From: Roseobacter litoralis Och 149 | GTDB lineage: Bacteria > Pseudomonadota > Alphaproteobacteria > Rhodobacterales > Rhodobacteraceae | Assembly (NCBI RefSeq): GCF_000154785.2 | Contig: NC_015730.1 | Coordinates: 434,001 to 498,000, forward strand | Length of the DNA: 64,000 nt | Direction: 5' to 3' | Shown: positions 56,072 through 64,000 of the stretch, in pieces | Numbering within the stretch: position 1 is the stretch's first letter | Layout: each line of letters starts with the position of its first letter | Translations under genes and position numbers: made by a program | The notes under the pieces: generated by a model | What the model saw: the letters and a program-made list of their open reading frames with translations, nothing else | Databases searched by the model: none | Told to the model about the DNA's origin: nothing

Positions 56072-57694
56072 TTAGGTTTTTTCGGCCAGTTTGCGCAGTT
56101 CGAATTTCTGAATCTTGCCCGTCGACGTCTTGGGTAATTCCTGAAACACCACCTTCTTAGGCGCTTTGAAACCCGCAAGCGTTTGGCGCGAAAAAGCGAT
56201 CAACCCGGCTTCATCCACCGTGGCTCCGGATTTAAGCTCCACAAAGGCACAGGGCACTTCGCCCCATTTGTCATCAGGTTTGGCAACCACAGCTGCCAGC
56301 ATCACGTCGTCATGGGCCATCAAAACGCCCTCCACTTCGACGGAAGAGATATTCTCACCGCCGGAAATGATGATATCCTTGGCGCGATCCGCGATCTGGA
56401 TATAGCTGTCGCCATGCTGCACGGCGATGTCACCGGAATGAAAATACCCGCCTGCAAATGCCTCTGATGTGGCTTGCGGGTTTTTGTAATACCCTTTCAT
56501 AACCGAATTGCCGCGGATCATGATCTCGCCCTGCGTGCTGGCATCGGTCGGGACTGGTGTCATATCGGCATCCATCACCACGATGTCTTCCATCATCGGA
56601 AAGGGGACGCCCTGACGGGACTTGATCGCCGCTTTGGCATCCGCTTCGTGCCCGTCCCATTCGCTGCGCCACAGGCACTCGGTGACATGACCATAGGTTT
56701 CCGTCAGTCCGTAAACCTGCGTCACATTGAAACCCAAGGCTTCGATTTTGGACAAGGTTGCCGGGGCAGGGGGCGCGCCTGCGGTGAAGATTTCAACAGG
56801 GTGGTCAATCGCGCGGCGCTCCTCCATCGGGGCATTCACCAGCATATTCAGCACGATGGGCGCGCCACCGAAATGCGTCACCTTTTCGTCCGCAATGGCG
56901 TCGAAGATCGCCGGTGCGGTGATATCGCGACAACAGACCAGCGTGCCGCCAATGAGGGGCATCATCCACGCGTGGTTCCACCCGTTGCAGTGAAACAGCG
57001 GAACGATTTGCATAAACGTCGGGTGCAGAGTCATGCGCCAGCTAATCACCGTGCCCATGGTCATCAGATAGGCCCCGCGATGGTGATAGACCACGCCTTT
57101 TGGCCTGCCTGTCGTGCCGGAGGTATAGTTCAGCGCGAGGCTTTCCCATTCATCCTGTGGCATGATCCACTCGAAGTCCGTCGTGCCGCCTGTTACCAAG
57201 TCTTCGTAGGTTTGGTGCCGACCTGACGCCTCAATACCCGCCACTGCATCGGGAACCTCGATGAGGGTCGGAGGGGACGCAAGATTGGCGCAGGCGGCTT
57301 CGGCGAGGTCCAGAAACTGGGAATCCACCAGCACCATTTTCGCTTCACCATGTTCAAAGATGTAGGTGACGGTATCCACGTCCAGCCGCGTGTTGATGGT
57401 ATTGAGCACTGCCCCGCAAGCGGGTACGCCAAAATGCGCTTCGACCTGTGCCGGCACATTGGGCAGGAGCGTTGCCACGACTTCGCCGGGGGCGACACCC
57501 TTGGCCGCCAGTGCCGAGGCCAGCTGCGTCGCGCGTGCGGCATGTTCGCCGTAGCTGCGTCGAACATCACCGTAGACAACCGCCGTGTGCTCAGCAAATA
57601 CCACCGAGGCACGTTTCAGATGAGACAAAGGTGTAAGTGGCACATGGTTTGCGGCACATTTGTCCAACCCCGTCTCGTTTGCCATCCATCCCAT
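56072..57694 (-). CDS. dmdB: Acyl-CoA ligase, DmdB-like (3-methylmercaptopropionyl-CoA ligase)
   Basis: 540 residues, ANL superfamily: LNYTSGTTGRPKGVVYHHRG (P-loop), QVYGLTETYGH (A5), FHSGDIAVQHGDSYIQIADR and the catalytic Lys in PKTSTGKIQKFELRK. The start MGWMANETGLDK and the block IVPLFHCNGWNHAWMMPLIG are what I recall for roseobacter DmdB, which activates methylmercaptopropionate from DMSP demethylation. Other short- and medium-chain fatty acyl-CoA ligases look similar. No dmdA, dmdC or dmdD is recognised here, so the specific substrate is inferred. Confidence 0.65.
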   Translation of the reverse strand: MGWMANETGLDKCAANHVPLTPLSHLKRASVVFAEHTAVVYGDVRRSYGEHAARATQLASALAAKGVAPGEVVATLLPNVPAQVEAHFGVPACGAVLNTINTRLDVDTVTYIFEHGEAKMVLVDSQFLDLAEAACANLASPPTLIEVPDAVAGIEASGRHQTYEDLVTGGTTDFEWIMPQDEWESLALNYTSGTTGRPKGVVYHHRGAYLMTMGTVISWRMTLHPTFMQIVPLFHCNGWNHAWMMPLIGGTLVCCRDITAPAIFDAIADEKVTHFGGAPIVLNMLVNAPMEERRAIDHPVEIFTAGAPPAPATLSKIEALGFNVTQVYGLTETYGHVTECLWRSEWDGHEADAKAAIKSRQGVPFPMMEDIVVMDADMTPVPTDASTQGEIMIRGNSVMKGYYKNPQATSEAFAGGYFHSGDIAVQHGDSYIQIADRAKDIIISGGENISSVEVEGVLMAHDDVMLAAVVAKPDDKWGEVPCAFVELKSGATVDEAGLIAFSRQTLAGFKAPKKVVFQELPKTSTGKIQKFELRKLAEKT

Positions 57695-57873
57695 ATCGCG
57701 CCTCCCCAGCCATTAATGTGCATCAGCCTTGCTGTGCAGCGGTGAAGATATCGCATTTGCAATTTTTGAAAAGGGAATTGTAAGACATTTAACGCCATCA
57801 GCTGAATTAGATTACTTTTCTCTGGCTGCGCAGAGAGACGCATTCGTTTTGACGACGCCCTGATCCTGCCTGT

Positions 57874-58317
57874 TTAGTCGGAAACGGGGCGTGATGTTGG
57901 TCGCGCGGTGGGGTCGCCAACCTGTACCATCTGCTTTTTCATGTGTTCGCGCACATCCCAAATCCCGCTGAAACCCTTTGGTATGACAAACGTATCTCCA
58001 GCCTTGAACGAATTTTCCGTGCCGTCGTCGTTTGTGATGACGACGTGACCGCTGATCATCAGGACGTATTCGGTGAAAGGATAATCCTCGAGGTAGGTTT
58101 TGCTGATCCCGGCTTCCCAGACGCCGACGCGCGCAACGAGGTTGCCCGAATGCGTATCTTCAAAAGTGATCTTTTGACCGATGTAGACGCCGGGTTTGAC
58201 GGGCAGTTCTTCGGATGGGGTTGCGCTGTCTACAATACTGATTGATGGGGCTTGTGCATGAACGCCACCTGCGGTCCATCCGATGAAAGCCAGAGCGATT
58301 ATCGCGCGATTTATCAT
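57874..58317 (-). CDS. Secreted single-domain cupin
   Basis: 147 residues from ATG 58317 with GAGGA upstream. A signal peptide (MINRAIIALAFIGWTAGGVHA) is cleaved before QAPS. The barrel has GVWEAGISKTYLEDYPFTEY, MISGHVVITNDDGTE and KAGDTFVIPKGFSGIWDV, in the DUF861/cupin_3 style, which often lacks the full His set. It is periplasmic; function unknown. It lies between dmdB and the terminator of the beta-oxidation operon, all on the minus strand. Confidence 0.65.
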   Translation of the reverse strand: MINRAIIALAFIGWTAGGVHAQAPSISIVDSATPSEELPVKPGVYIGQKITFEDTHSGNLVARVGVWEAGISKTYLEDYPFTEYVLMISGHVVITNDDGTENSFKAGDTFVIPKGFSGIWDVREHMKKQMVQVGDPTARPTSRPVSD

Positions 58318-58483
58318 CTGCTTGTCCTCTTTTGCGATGTTGGTCACTATCAGAAGGCGCCGTTAATCACATTCGGTCAATGCAGACATCCGTGTTGGTT
58401 GTGCGGGGCACCTTCGAATGTAGCGACAGTACTGTTCACACCCTCCACAAGTGCCACCGTAAGAAATGGACGGCACGCCCCGC

Positions 58484-58514
58484 ACAAAAAAAAGGGGGCA
58501 AAATGCCCCCTTTG
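58484..58514 (-). terminator. Intrinsic terminator of the beta-oxidation operon
   Basis: On the minus strand AAAGGGGGCA, loop TTT, TGCCCCCTTT is a perfect 10-bp stem whose 3' arm runs into a continuous T tract (58493 down to 58486). It lies 17 bp after the fadJ stop. Confidence 0.92.
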
Positions 58515-58529
58515 GTCGGCTGCCTTATA

Positions 58530-60728
58530 TCAGGCAGCTTTGGGTTTCTGAGCGAACCGGCCATAGAAGCTTTGGTTTTTCGCGGCCATGTCGCGCAAAA
58601 GATCGGGGCAGGTGAAACGATCTCCGAAGCTTTGTGTCAATTGATCGCACCGCTCAGCGGCATAGGCCGCGCCCAGCATGTCGAGCCAGCTGACCGGGCC
58701 GCCGGACCAAGGCGCAAAGCCCCAGCCGAGGATCGCGCCCACGTCCCCTTCGCGGATGTCCATCAACACGCCCTCTTCGAGCGCGCGCACCGCTTCGAGC
58801 GTTTGCGAAAACAACAGGCGATGCTGCACGTCAATCAGGTCGGGCTGCGTATCAGATACAGGATATTGCGCGGCAAGACCGTCCCATAGACCCTGACGTT
58901 TCCCCTTTTCGTCGTAGGCGTAAAACCCGGCACTGGTCTTGCGGCCCAGACGGTTTTCGCCCTCCATCCAGAAGATCACCTCGTCCACCGCCGCATCGGG
59001 ATAGGCATCGCCCATGGCAGCCTTGGTAGCACGCGCGATTTTAGCGCCCAGATCAATCGAGGTTTCATCAACCAGTTGCAGCGGACCAAGCGGCATGCCG
59101 ACCAGTTTGGCCGCGTTTTCGATCAGCGCAGGTTCAACCCCCTCGGCGACCATGCGGATGCCTTCGTTGATGTAGGGAATGATGCAGCGGTTGGCATAAA
59201 AGAACCGCGCGTCATTCACAACGATGGGCGTTTTGCGAATCTGGCGCACGTAATCCAACGCCTTGGCCACGGCCCGGTCGCCCGTACCCTTGCCCTTGAT
59301 GATCTCCACCAGCAGCATTTTCTCGACGGGCGAGAAGAAGTGGATGCCAATGAACTGATCCGGGCGCGATGAGGCTTTGGCCAGTTCGGTGATCGGCAGG
59401 GTCGAGGTGTTGGAGGCGAAAATACAGTCCTGCGGGATCACGGCCTCGACCTTCCGGGTCATTTCGGCTTTGACTTTCGGATCTTCGAACACGGCTTCGA
59501 TGATCAGATCACAGTCCTTGAGGTGGTCAAGGTCAGTGGTCGCCGTGATCAGGTTGAGCAGTTGTTCTTTCTTTTCAGGCGTTGTCTTTTTGCGCGCAAT
59601 GCCTTTGTCGGCAAAGCTGGCGGTATAGGCCTTGCCACGATCTGCGGCCTCTTGCGTCTGGTCAATCAGCACGACCTCAATCCCGGCCTGCGCAGAGACC
59701 AGCGAGATACCAGCCCCCATCATGCCCGCGCCCAGCACGCCGAGCTTTTTAACCCGTTGATCTGCAACATCATCCGGACGCACCGCCCCTTTCTCAAGCG
59801 CTTCCTTGTTGACGAAAAGCGAACGGATCATCGCGGATGACGATGGGTTCATGAGCACATTCGTGAACCAACGGGCTTCTACTTTGAGGGCGGTGTCGAA
59901 CGGCACAAGCGCGCCTTCATAGACGGCTGACAACAACGCCTTGGCCGCCGGATACACCCCTTGCGTCTTGCCGTTCACCATCGCAGAGGCCCCGACAAAA
60001 GTCATGAAACCCGCCGGATGATAGGGCGCGCCGCCGGGCATCTTGTATCCCTTGGCATCCCATGGTTTGACGAGGTCCGCGTCCTTGGCATTCAACACCC
60101 AGTCGCGGGCAGCGGCCATCGGATCATCCGCCACTTCGTCGATCAACCCGGCGGCTTTGGCGCGCGCAGGGTCAACCAGTTTCCCTTCCAGCAGGAACGG
60201 CGATGCGGCCATCGCCCCCATCTTGCGCGTCAGGCGGGTCGTGCCACCGGCGCCGGGAAAGATACCGACCATGATCTCGGGCAGGCCGATCTTGGCCTTG
60301 GGGTTGGGTGCGGCAAAGATGCGATGCGTGCACAGCGGGATTTCAAGCCCGATGCCAAGGGCTGTACCGGGCAGCACAGTGGCAATGGGCTTGCCACCTT
60401 TCAGGGTCTTGGGGTCTATGCCAGCGCGTTCGATTTTTCGCATGATGCGATGGGCGTTCATGATCCCGTCAAACAAACCTTTTGCCGGGTCATCGCCTGC
60501 CATCTCTTTCATGCGTGCAATCACGTTGAGGTCCATCCCACCGGCAAAGCTGTCTTTGCCCGAGGTGATGACCACGCCCTTGATTGCGTCATCCGTCAGC
60601 GCCTGGTCTATCAAAGCGTCGAGCACATCCCATGCCTCAAGCGTCATGACGTTCATGGATTTATCTTTGACGTCCCATGTGATGGTCGCAATGCCTGCGG
60701 CATCCGTGTCCATTGTAAAATCAGTCAT
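58530..60728 (-). CDS. fadJ: Fatty acid oxidation complex alpha subunit (enoyl-CoA hydratase / 3-hydroxyacyl-CoA dehydrogenase)
   Basis: 732 residues. The crotonase half has GKDSFAGGMDLNVIARM and PEIMVGIFPGAGGTTRLTRK (oxyanion and catalytic Glu region). The dehydrogenase half starts near residue 330 with the NAD motif GVLGAGMMGAGISLV, and the catalytic His lies in FIGIHFFSPVEKMLLVEIIKG. The C-terminal repeat includes INEGIRMVAEGVEP. It works with the thiolase encoded two genes upstream. Its ATG overlaps the cupin stop (ATGA). Confidence 0.93.
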   Translation of the reverse strand: MTDFTMDTDAAGIATITWDVKDKSMNVMTLEAWDVLDALIDQALTDDAIKGVVITSGKDSFAGGMDLNVIARMKEMAGDDPAKGLFDGIMNAHRIMRKIERAGIDPKTLKGGKPIATVLPGTALGIGLEIPLCTHRIFAAPNPKAKIGLPEIMVGIFPGAGGTTRLTRKMGAMAASPFLLEGKLVDPARAKAAGLIDEVADDPMAAARDWVLNAKDADLVKPWDAKGYKMPGGAPYHPAGFMTFVGASAMVNGKTQGVYPAAKALLSAVYEGALVPFDTALKVEARWFTNVLMNPSSSAMIRSLFVNKEALEKGAVRPDDVADQRVKKLGVLGAGMMGAGISLVSAQAGIEVVLIDQTQEAADRGKAYTASFADKGIARKKTTPEKKEQLLNLITATTDLDHLKDCDLIIEAVFEDPKVKAEMTRKVEAVIPQDCIFASNTSTLPITELAKASSRPDQFIGIHFFSPVEKMLLVEIIKGKGTGDRAVAKALDYVRQIRKTPIVVNDARFFYANRCIIPYINEGIRMVAEGVEPALIENAAKLVGMPLGPLQLVDETSIDLGAKIARATKAAMGDAYPDAAVDEVIFWMEGENRLGRKTSAGFYAYDEKGKRQGLWDGLAAQYPVSDTQPDLIDVQHRLLFSQTLEAVRALEEGVLMDIREGDVGAILGWGFAPWSGGPVSWLDMLGAAYAAERCDQLTQSFGDRFTCPDLLRDMAAKNQSFYGRFAQKPKAA

Positions 60729-61192
60729 GTGTCGTCTCCTTTTTTGGGGTATGGAGTGCCGTTGAGGTGCGTGAAGCCTTGCGGCGTCGCCAGCATATCA
60801 AGCCCGGGGTAATGGCACACATCATCCGCAGCGCGTGTGCCCACAACCAGATAAGTTGCCGGCGCATCGCTGTTGTTCCTGAGCGTATGCGCGGTGGTAT
60901 CGCCCGCTTTCCAGCAGCAGGCGTCGCCGGCCCCGACCACGGTTTCGACGCCATTCTCAACGACAGTGAGGGTGCCATGGATCATCAGCATGAACTCGTC
61001 TTCCTCCGTGTGCCAGTGCATCTGGGACGACTGGCGACCAGGCTGCAGGGTTTGTAATGAGACACCGAATTGGGTCAGCCCGCCGACATCTCCGAACGCG
61101 CGATAGATAAAATGCCCCTCACCGAGGTTAAAAGGATCAGGGTAGCTCGATTTGCCGGTCTGCGCCGGTACGCTTTCATTGGGCAGGATCAT
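60725..61192 (-). CDS. Cupin protein within the beta-oxidation operon
   Basis: 155 residues. The barrel motif SSQMHWHTEEDEFMLMIHGT has two His and a Glu, and GDTTAHTLRNNSDAPATYLVVG supplies a further His, so a metal site looks intact. It starts 2 bp after the thiolase stop and overlaps the fadJ start by four bases, so it is translated with them. No enzymatic role in fatty acid oxidation is known to me for such a protein. Confidence 0.8.
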   Translation of the reverse strand: MILPNESVPAQTGKSSYPDPFNLGEGHFIYRAFGDVGGLTQFGVSLQTLQPGRQSSQMHWHTEEDEFMLMIHGTLTVVENGVETVVGAGDACCWKAGDTTAHTLRNNSDAPATYLVVGTRAADDVCHYPGLDMLATPQGFTHLNGTPYPKKGDDT

Positions 61193-61194
61193 GC

Positions 61195-62406
61195 TTACAT
61201 CCGCTCAATAATGGTCGCGGCACCCATGCCGGAGGCGATGCAGAGCGTGGCAAGGCCGACCTCTTTGTCGGCGCGCTCCAACTCATCCAGCAGCGTGCCG
61301 ATGATGATGGCCCCGGTTGCCCCCAGCGGATGGCCCATTGCGATCGAGCCGCCGTTGACGTTTACTTTCGCATCATCGACATCAAACGCCTGCATGAAGC
61401 GCAGCACGACGGCAGCAAAGGCCTCGTTCACCTCAAAAAGATCAATGTCCTTGATGTTCATGCCACTGTCGGCAAGGATTTTTTCGGTCACCGGCACAGG
61501 ACCGGTCAGCATGATCGTGGGGTCGGTCCCGATTTTCGCCGTGGCGCGGATGCGGGCGCGCGGCTTCAGCCCGTGCTCTTCGCCGAACTCCTTGTTGCCG
61601 ATCAGAACGGCCGCAGCCCCATCGACGATACCCGATGAGTTGCCCGCGTGATGGATGTGGTTGATCCGCTCAAGATGCGGATATTTCATCAGCGCGACCT
61701 TGTCGAAGCCGGGCATGACCTCTCCCATCGCCTGAAAGGCGGGGTTCAGCGCGCCAAGGCTTTGCATGTCGGTTTGCGGGCGCATGTATTCGTCGTGATC
61801 CAGAATCTTCAGCCCGTTCTGGTCGCGCACCTCGATGACGGATTTGTCAAAACGCCCCTCATCCCATGCCTGTTTTGCACGACGCTGGGATTCGACCGCC
61901 AACGTGTCCGCATCATCGCGGCCGAAGCCATATTCGGTCGCGATGATATCCGCGCTGATGCCTTGGGGGACGAAGTATTTCTCCATCGCGAGCGTCGGAT
62001 CAACCGCGATGGCCGCCCCGTCACTGCCCATGGCCACACGGCCCATCATTTCGACACCGCCCGCGATATAGGCCTGACCGGCACCGCCGCGCACCTGATT
62101 GGCGGCGAGGTTGACCGCCTCCATGCCGGAGGCGCAAAACCGGTTGATGGCCAGCCCTGGGATGCGCTCATCCAGATCGGAGGCCAACACCGCAGAGCGC
62201 GCAAGGCAGCCGCCCTGTTCCATCACCTGTGTCACATTTCCCCAGATCACATCTTCTACGGCGTGACCCTCAAGGTTGTTACGTTCCTTCAGCGCGTTGA
62301 GCGTCTGTGCGGACAGGCGCAGGGATGTCACCTCATGCAGGCTGCCGTCTTTGCGGCCCTTGCCACGCGGGGTGCGTAGCGCGTCATAGATATAGGCTTC
62401 GGTCAT
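61195..62406 (-). CDS. fadA: Acetyl-CoA acyltransferase (thiolase)
   Basis: 403 residues with AAGGAGA before the start. Thiolase residues are the nucleophilic Cys in NRFCASGMEAVNLA (about residue 90), FEVNEAFAAV, the His in NGGSIAMGHPLGATGA and the second Cys in ATLCIASGMGAA. It cleaves 3-ketoacyl-CoA and forms the beta subunit to the FadJ-type protein downstream. Confidence 0.93.
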   Translation of the reverse strand: MTEAYIYDALRTPRGKGRKDGSLHEVTSLRLSAQTLNALKERNNLEGHAVEDVIWGNVTQVMEQGGCLARSAVLASDLDERIPGLAINRFCASGMEAVNLAANQVRGGAGQAYIAGGVEMMGRVAMGSDGAAIAVDPTLAMEKYFVPQGISADIIATEYGFGRDDADTLAVESQRRAKQAWDEGRFDKSVIEVRDQNGLKILDHDEYMRPQTDMQSLGALNPAFQAMGEVMPGFDKVALMKYPHLERINHIHHAGNSSGIVDGAAAVLIGNKEFGEEHGLKPRARIRATAKIGTDPTIMLTGPVPVTEKILADSGMNIKDIDLFEVNEAFAAVVLRFMQAFDVDDAKVNVNGGSIAMGHPLGATGAIIIGTLLDELERADKEVGLATLCIASGMGAATIIERM

Positions 62407-62445
62407 CGTCGTCTCCTTTGAGGCCAGCCGTTGGCCCCGATTGTG

Positions 62446-63084
62446 TTATGTGCGATCAGCGGGGGAGCCGGGCATCAGGTCATAGGGGGCTTTCCACCCC
62501 GGCACCTGTGACAGCCGGGTCAGCCACGCGTCGATATGGGGCCACTCGGCGCGGTCAAATCCAAAGGGTTCAGGATAATAGAGATATCCGCAGCAGGACA
62601 GATCGGCATTTGTAATGCCGCCCCCCACGATCCAGTCGCGCCCCTCAAGATGATCGTTCAGCACCGTATAGGCCGCCTTGAGCCGCCCTTGATGAAAGGC
62701 GATCACCTCAGCGGGGCGTTTGTCTTCGGGCAGGAAATTCATCAGGAAACGCGTCATGCCAGCCCCAGAGCTGAGCTTGTGATTGTCCCAGAGCACCCAG
62801 CGCATGACTTCGCGCCGCTCGGAGGCATCTGCGCCGCCGAACTTTCCGGATTTCTCGCTCACGTAGTCCTGTATGACGCCGGATTGCGTGAGCTTGATGT
62901 CGCCGTCCACCAGCACCGGAGCCTCGCCCATTTCATTGATGGAGGCGCGAAACTCTGGCGTTCGTGTCTCGCCGCCAAAGAAATCGACCTTCACGGCTTC
63001 CCAGTCCAGACCGGACAGTTGCAATGCGAGGGCGGCCTTATAGGCGTTTCCGCTTTCCCCAAAACAATAGAGTTTGATTGTCAT
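62446..63084 (-). CDS. Glutathione S-transferase family protein
   Basis: 212 residues. Thioredoxin-like N-terminal domain (MTIKLYCFGESGNAYKAALA), with the glutathione-binding Glu/Ser region reading GEAPVLVDGDIKLTQSGVIQDYV, then an all-helical C-terminal domain (RDWIVGGGITNADLSCCGYL). The activity is unknown; GSTs in such operons may protect against reactive acyl or aldehyde products. It lies between the acyl-CoA dehydrogenase and thiolase genes. Confidence 0.88.
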   Translation of the reverse strand: MTIKLYCFGESGNAYKAALALQLSGLDWEAVKVDFFGGETRTPEFRASINEMGEAPVLVDGDIKLTQSGVIQDYVSEKSGKFGGADASERREVMRWVLWDNHKLSSGAGMTRFLMNFLPEDKRPAEVIAFHQGRLKAAYTVLNDHLEGRDWIVGGGITNADLSCCGYLYYPEPFGFDRAEWPHIDAWLTRLSQVPGWKAPYDLMPGSPADRT

Positions 63085-63125
63085 ATCTCATCGCCCCTCC
63101 CAAGGCGCTTTAAGCTTCATGCTGC

Positions 63126-64000
63126 TCATAAGGAGCGCGCAATCAACTCTTTCATGATTTCGTTTGTACCGCCGTAGATGCGTTGGACGCGGGCATCCGC
63201 CCACATTTCGGCGATTGCATATTCCTGCATGAAACCATATCCGCCATGCAGTTGCACACATTCGTCCAGAACCTCGCCTTGCGTGTCCGTGATCCAGTAT
63301 TTGGCCATCGCGGCCTTTTCGACGCTCAACTCCCCGCGCAGATGCTCAGCCATGCAGTCGTCCAGAAAGGCGCGCGCGACAGCAGCCTTGGTCTTGCATT
63401 CGGCCAGTTTGAACCTTGTGTTCTGAAACTGCGTGAGCGGCCCGCCGAACGCTTCACGTTCCTTGCAATACGTGATGGTGCGCTCGACAGCGCCCTCGAT
63501 GGCGCCCACCGCCCCGCAGGCAATGATCAGCCGTTCCTGCGGCAACTGCTGCATCATCTGATAAAATCCCTGCCCTTCGGCACCGCCAAGAATGTTCTCG
63601 GGCGGGATTTCTACCTCATCGAAAAACAGCTCTGATGTGTCAGAGGCATGCAGTCCGACCTTTTCAAGGTTACGACCGCGTTTGAACCCGTCAGCACCGT
63701 CTGTTTCAACGACGACGAGTGACACGCCTTTGGACCCTTCGGCAGGGTCGGTTTTTGCAGCAACGATGATCAGGTTGGCGTGCTGGCCGTTGGTGATAAA
63801 GGTTTTCTGGCCCGACAACTTGTAGGCGTTGCCGTCCTTGATCGCCTTAGTTTTGATGCTTTGCACGTCCGACCCGGTGGAGGGTTCGGTCATGGCAAGC
63901 GCGCCCACCATCTCGCCCGAGACCATCTGCGGCAGCCAGCGGTTTTTCTGATCCTCGGTGCCGTAGGCCAGCACGTAATGCGCCACGATGCCTGAGTGGA
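63126..64000 (-). CDS. Acyl-CoA dehydrogenase, C-terminal part (5' end beyond right edge)
   Basis: 291 residues are visible and the frame is open to base 64000 (HSGIVAHYVLAYGTEDQ), so the true start is outside. FAD-binding and substrate motifs: ALAMTEPSTGSDVQSI, KTFITNGQHANLIIVAA, FDEVEIPPENILGG, and the C-terminal LHGGYGFMQEYAIAEMWADARVQRIYGGTNEIM. These are typical of medium/long-chain dehydrogenases. It performs the first oxidation of the pathway completed by the downstream fadA and fadJ. Confidence 0.92.
   Translation of the reverse strand, partial: HSGIVAHYVLAYGTEDQKNRWLPQMVSGEMVGALAMTEPSTGSDVQSIKTKAIKDGNAYKLSGQKTFITNGQHANLIIVAAKTDPAEGSKGVSLVVVETDGADGFKRGRNLEKVGLHASDTSELFFDEVEIPPENILGGAEGQGFYQMMQQLPQERLIIACGAVGAIEGAVERTITYCKEREAFGGPLTQFQNTRFKLAECKTKAAVARAFLDDCMAEHLRGELSVEKAAMAKYWITDTQGEVLDECVQLHGGYGFMQEYAIAEMWADARVQRIYGGTNEIMKELIARSL

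Overview
The window looks like a piece of chromosome from a marine alphaproteobacterium of the Rhodobacteraceae (Roseobacter group). This is judged from the protein sequences: a B12-dependent class II ribonucleotide reductase, a DUF1489 protein beside a short-form HisG, alphaproteobacterial RpoB, RpoC and L7/L12, a TRAP transporter, a DmdB-type acyl-CoA ligase and an Anbu protease. The gene order (secE-nusG-rplKAJL-rpoBC-rpsLG-fusA-tuf) also fits. I ran no database search, so all family assignments rest on recognising motifs.

Layout. 1-3545: the end of hisG, a DUF1489 gene, and nrdJ, which carries an unexpected phage-repressor-like helix-turn-helix segment inside its C-terminal linker. 3546-6641: a small unknown gene cut at its 3' end by an IS21-type terminus, a decayed istA, an N-terminally truncated TniQ-like gene and about 390 bp without a clear gene. 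6642-24558: the transcription/translation superoperon, with leader and intercistronic hairpins and a DMT permease (EamA family) between rpoC and rpsL. 24624-25364: a small lipoprotein gene and tRNA-Trp(CCA). 25592-27228: Anbu and its transglutaminase partner. 27459-30614: znuB-znuC-zur divergent from znuA, the zinc uptake system with its regulator.

30645-35220 is the most interesting block. It holds a lipoprotein subtilase, an anti-sigma factor, an ECF sigma factor and a large RTX-type calcium-binding protein. The divergent protease/anti-sigma promoters and the RTX promoter share one bipartite motif (GAACC, 15 nt, GCGAC) preceded by a run of seven T. The simplest reading is a self-contained sigma regulon: a membrane-held sigma factor that controls a surface protease, its own inhibitor and a secreted RTX protein.

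35341-40464: a GntR/FCD regulator, an SDR, a KdgF-like cupin and a complete TRAP transporter. Near-identical operator palindromes lie in front of both arms, and the set is probably for a uronate-type sugar acid. 40508-49353: glyA, nadK with an FrhB-type iron-sulfur flavoprotein, csbD, prpE, two paralogous mini-lipoproteins and maeB. 49527-54943: a membrane protein overlapping a cupin gene, then the pyrimidine nucleoside salvage genes cdd-deoA-deoB-upp. 54953-64000, all on the minus strand: a degenerate M48-like membrane protein, a DmdB-like ligase, a secreted cupin, and a beta-oxidation operon (acyl-CoA dehydrogenase, GST, thiolase, cupin, FadJ) running off the right edge.

No rRNA, CRISPR array, integrase or complete insertion sequence was seen. 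The mobile DNA is confined to 4244-6254.
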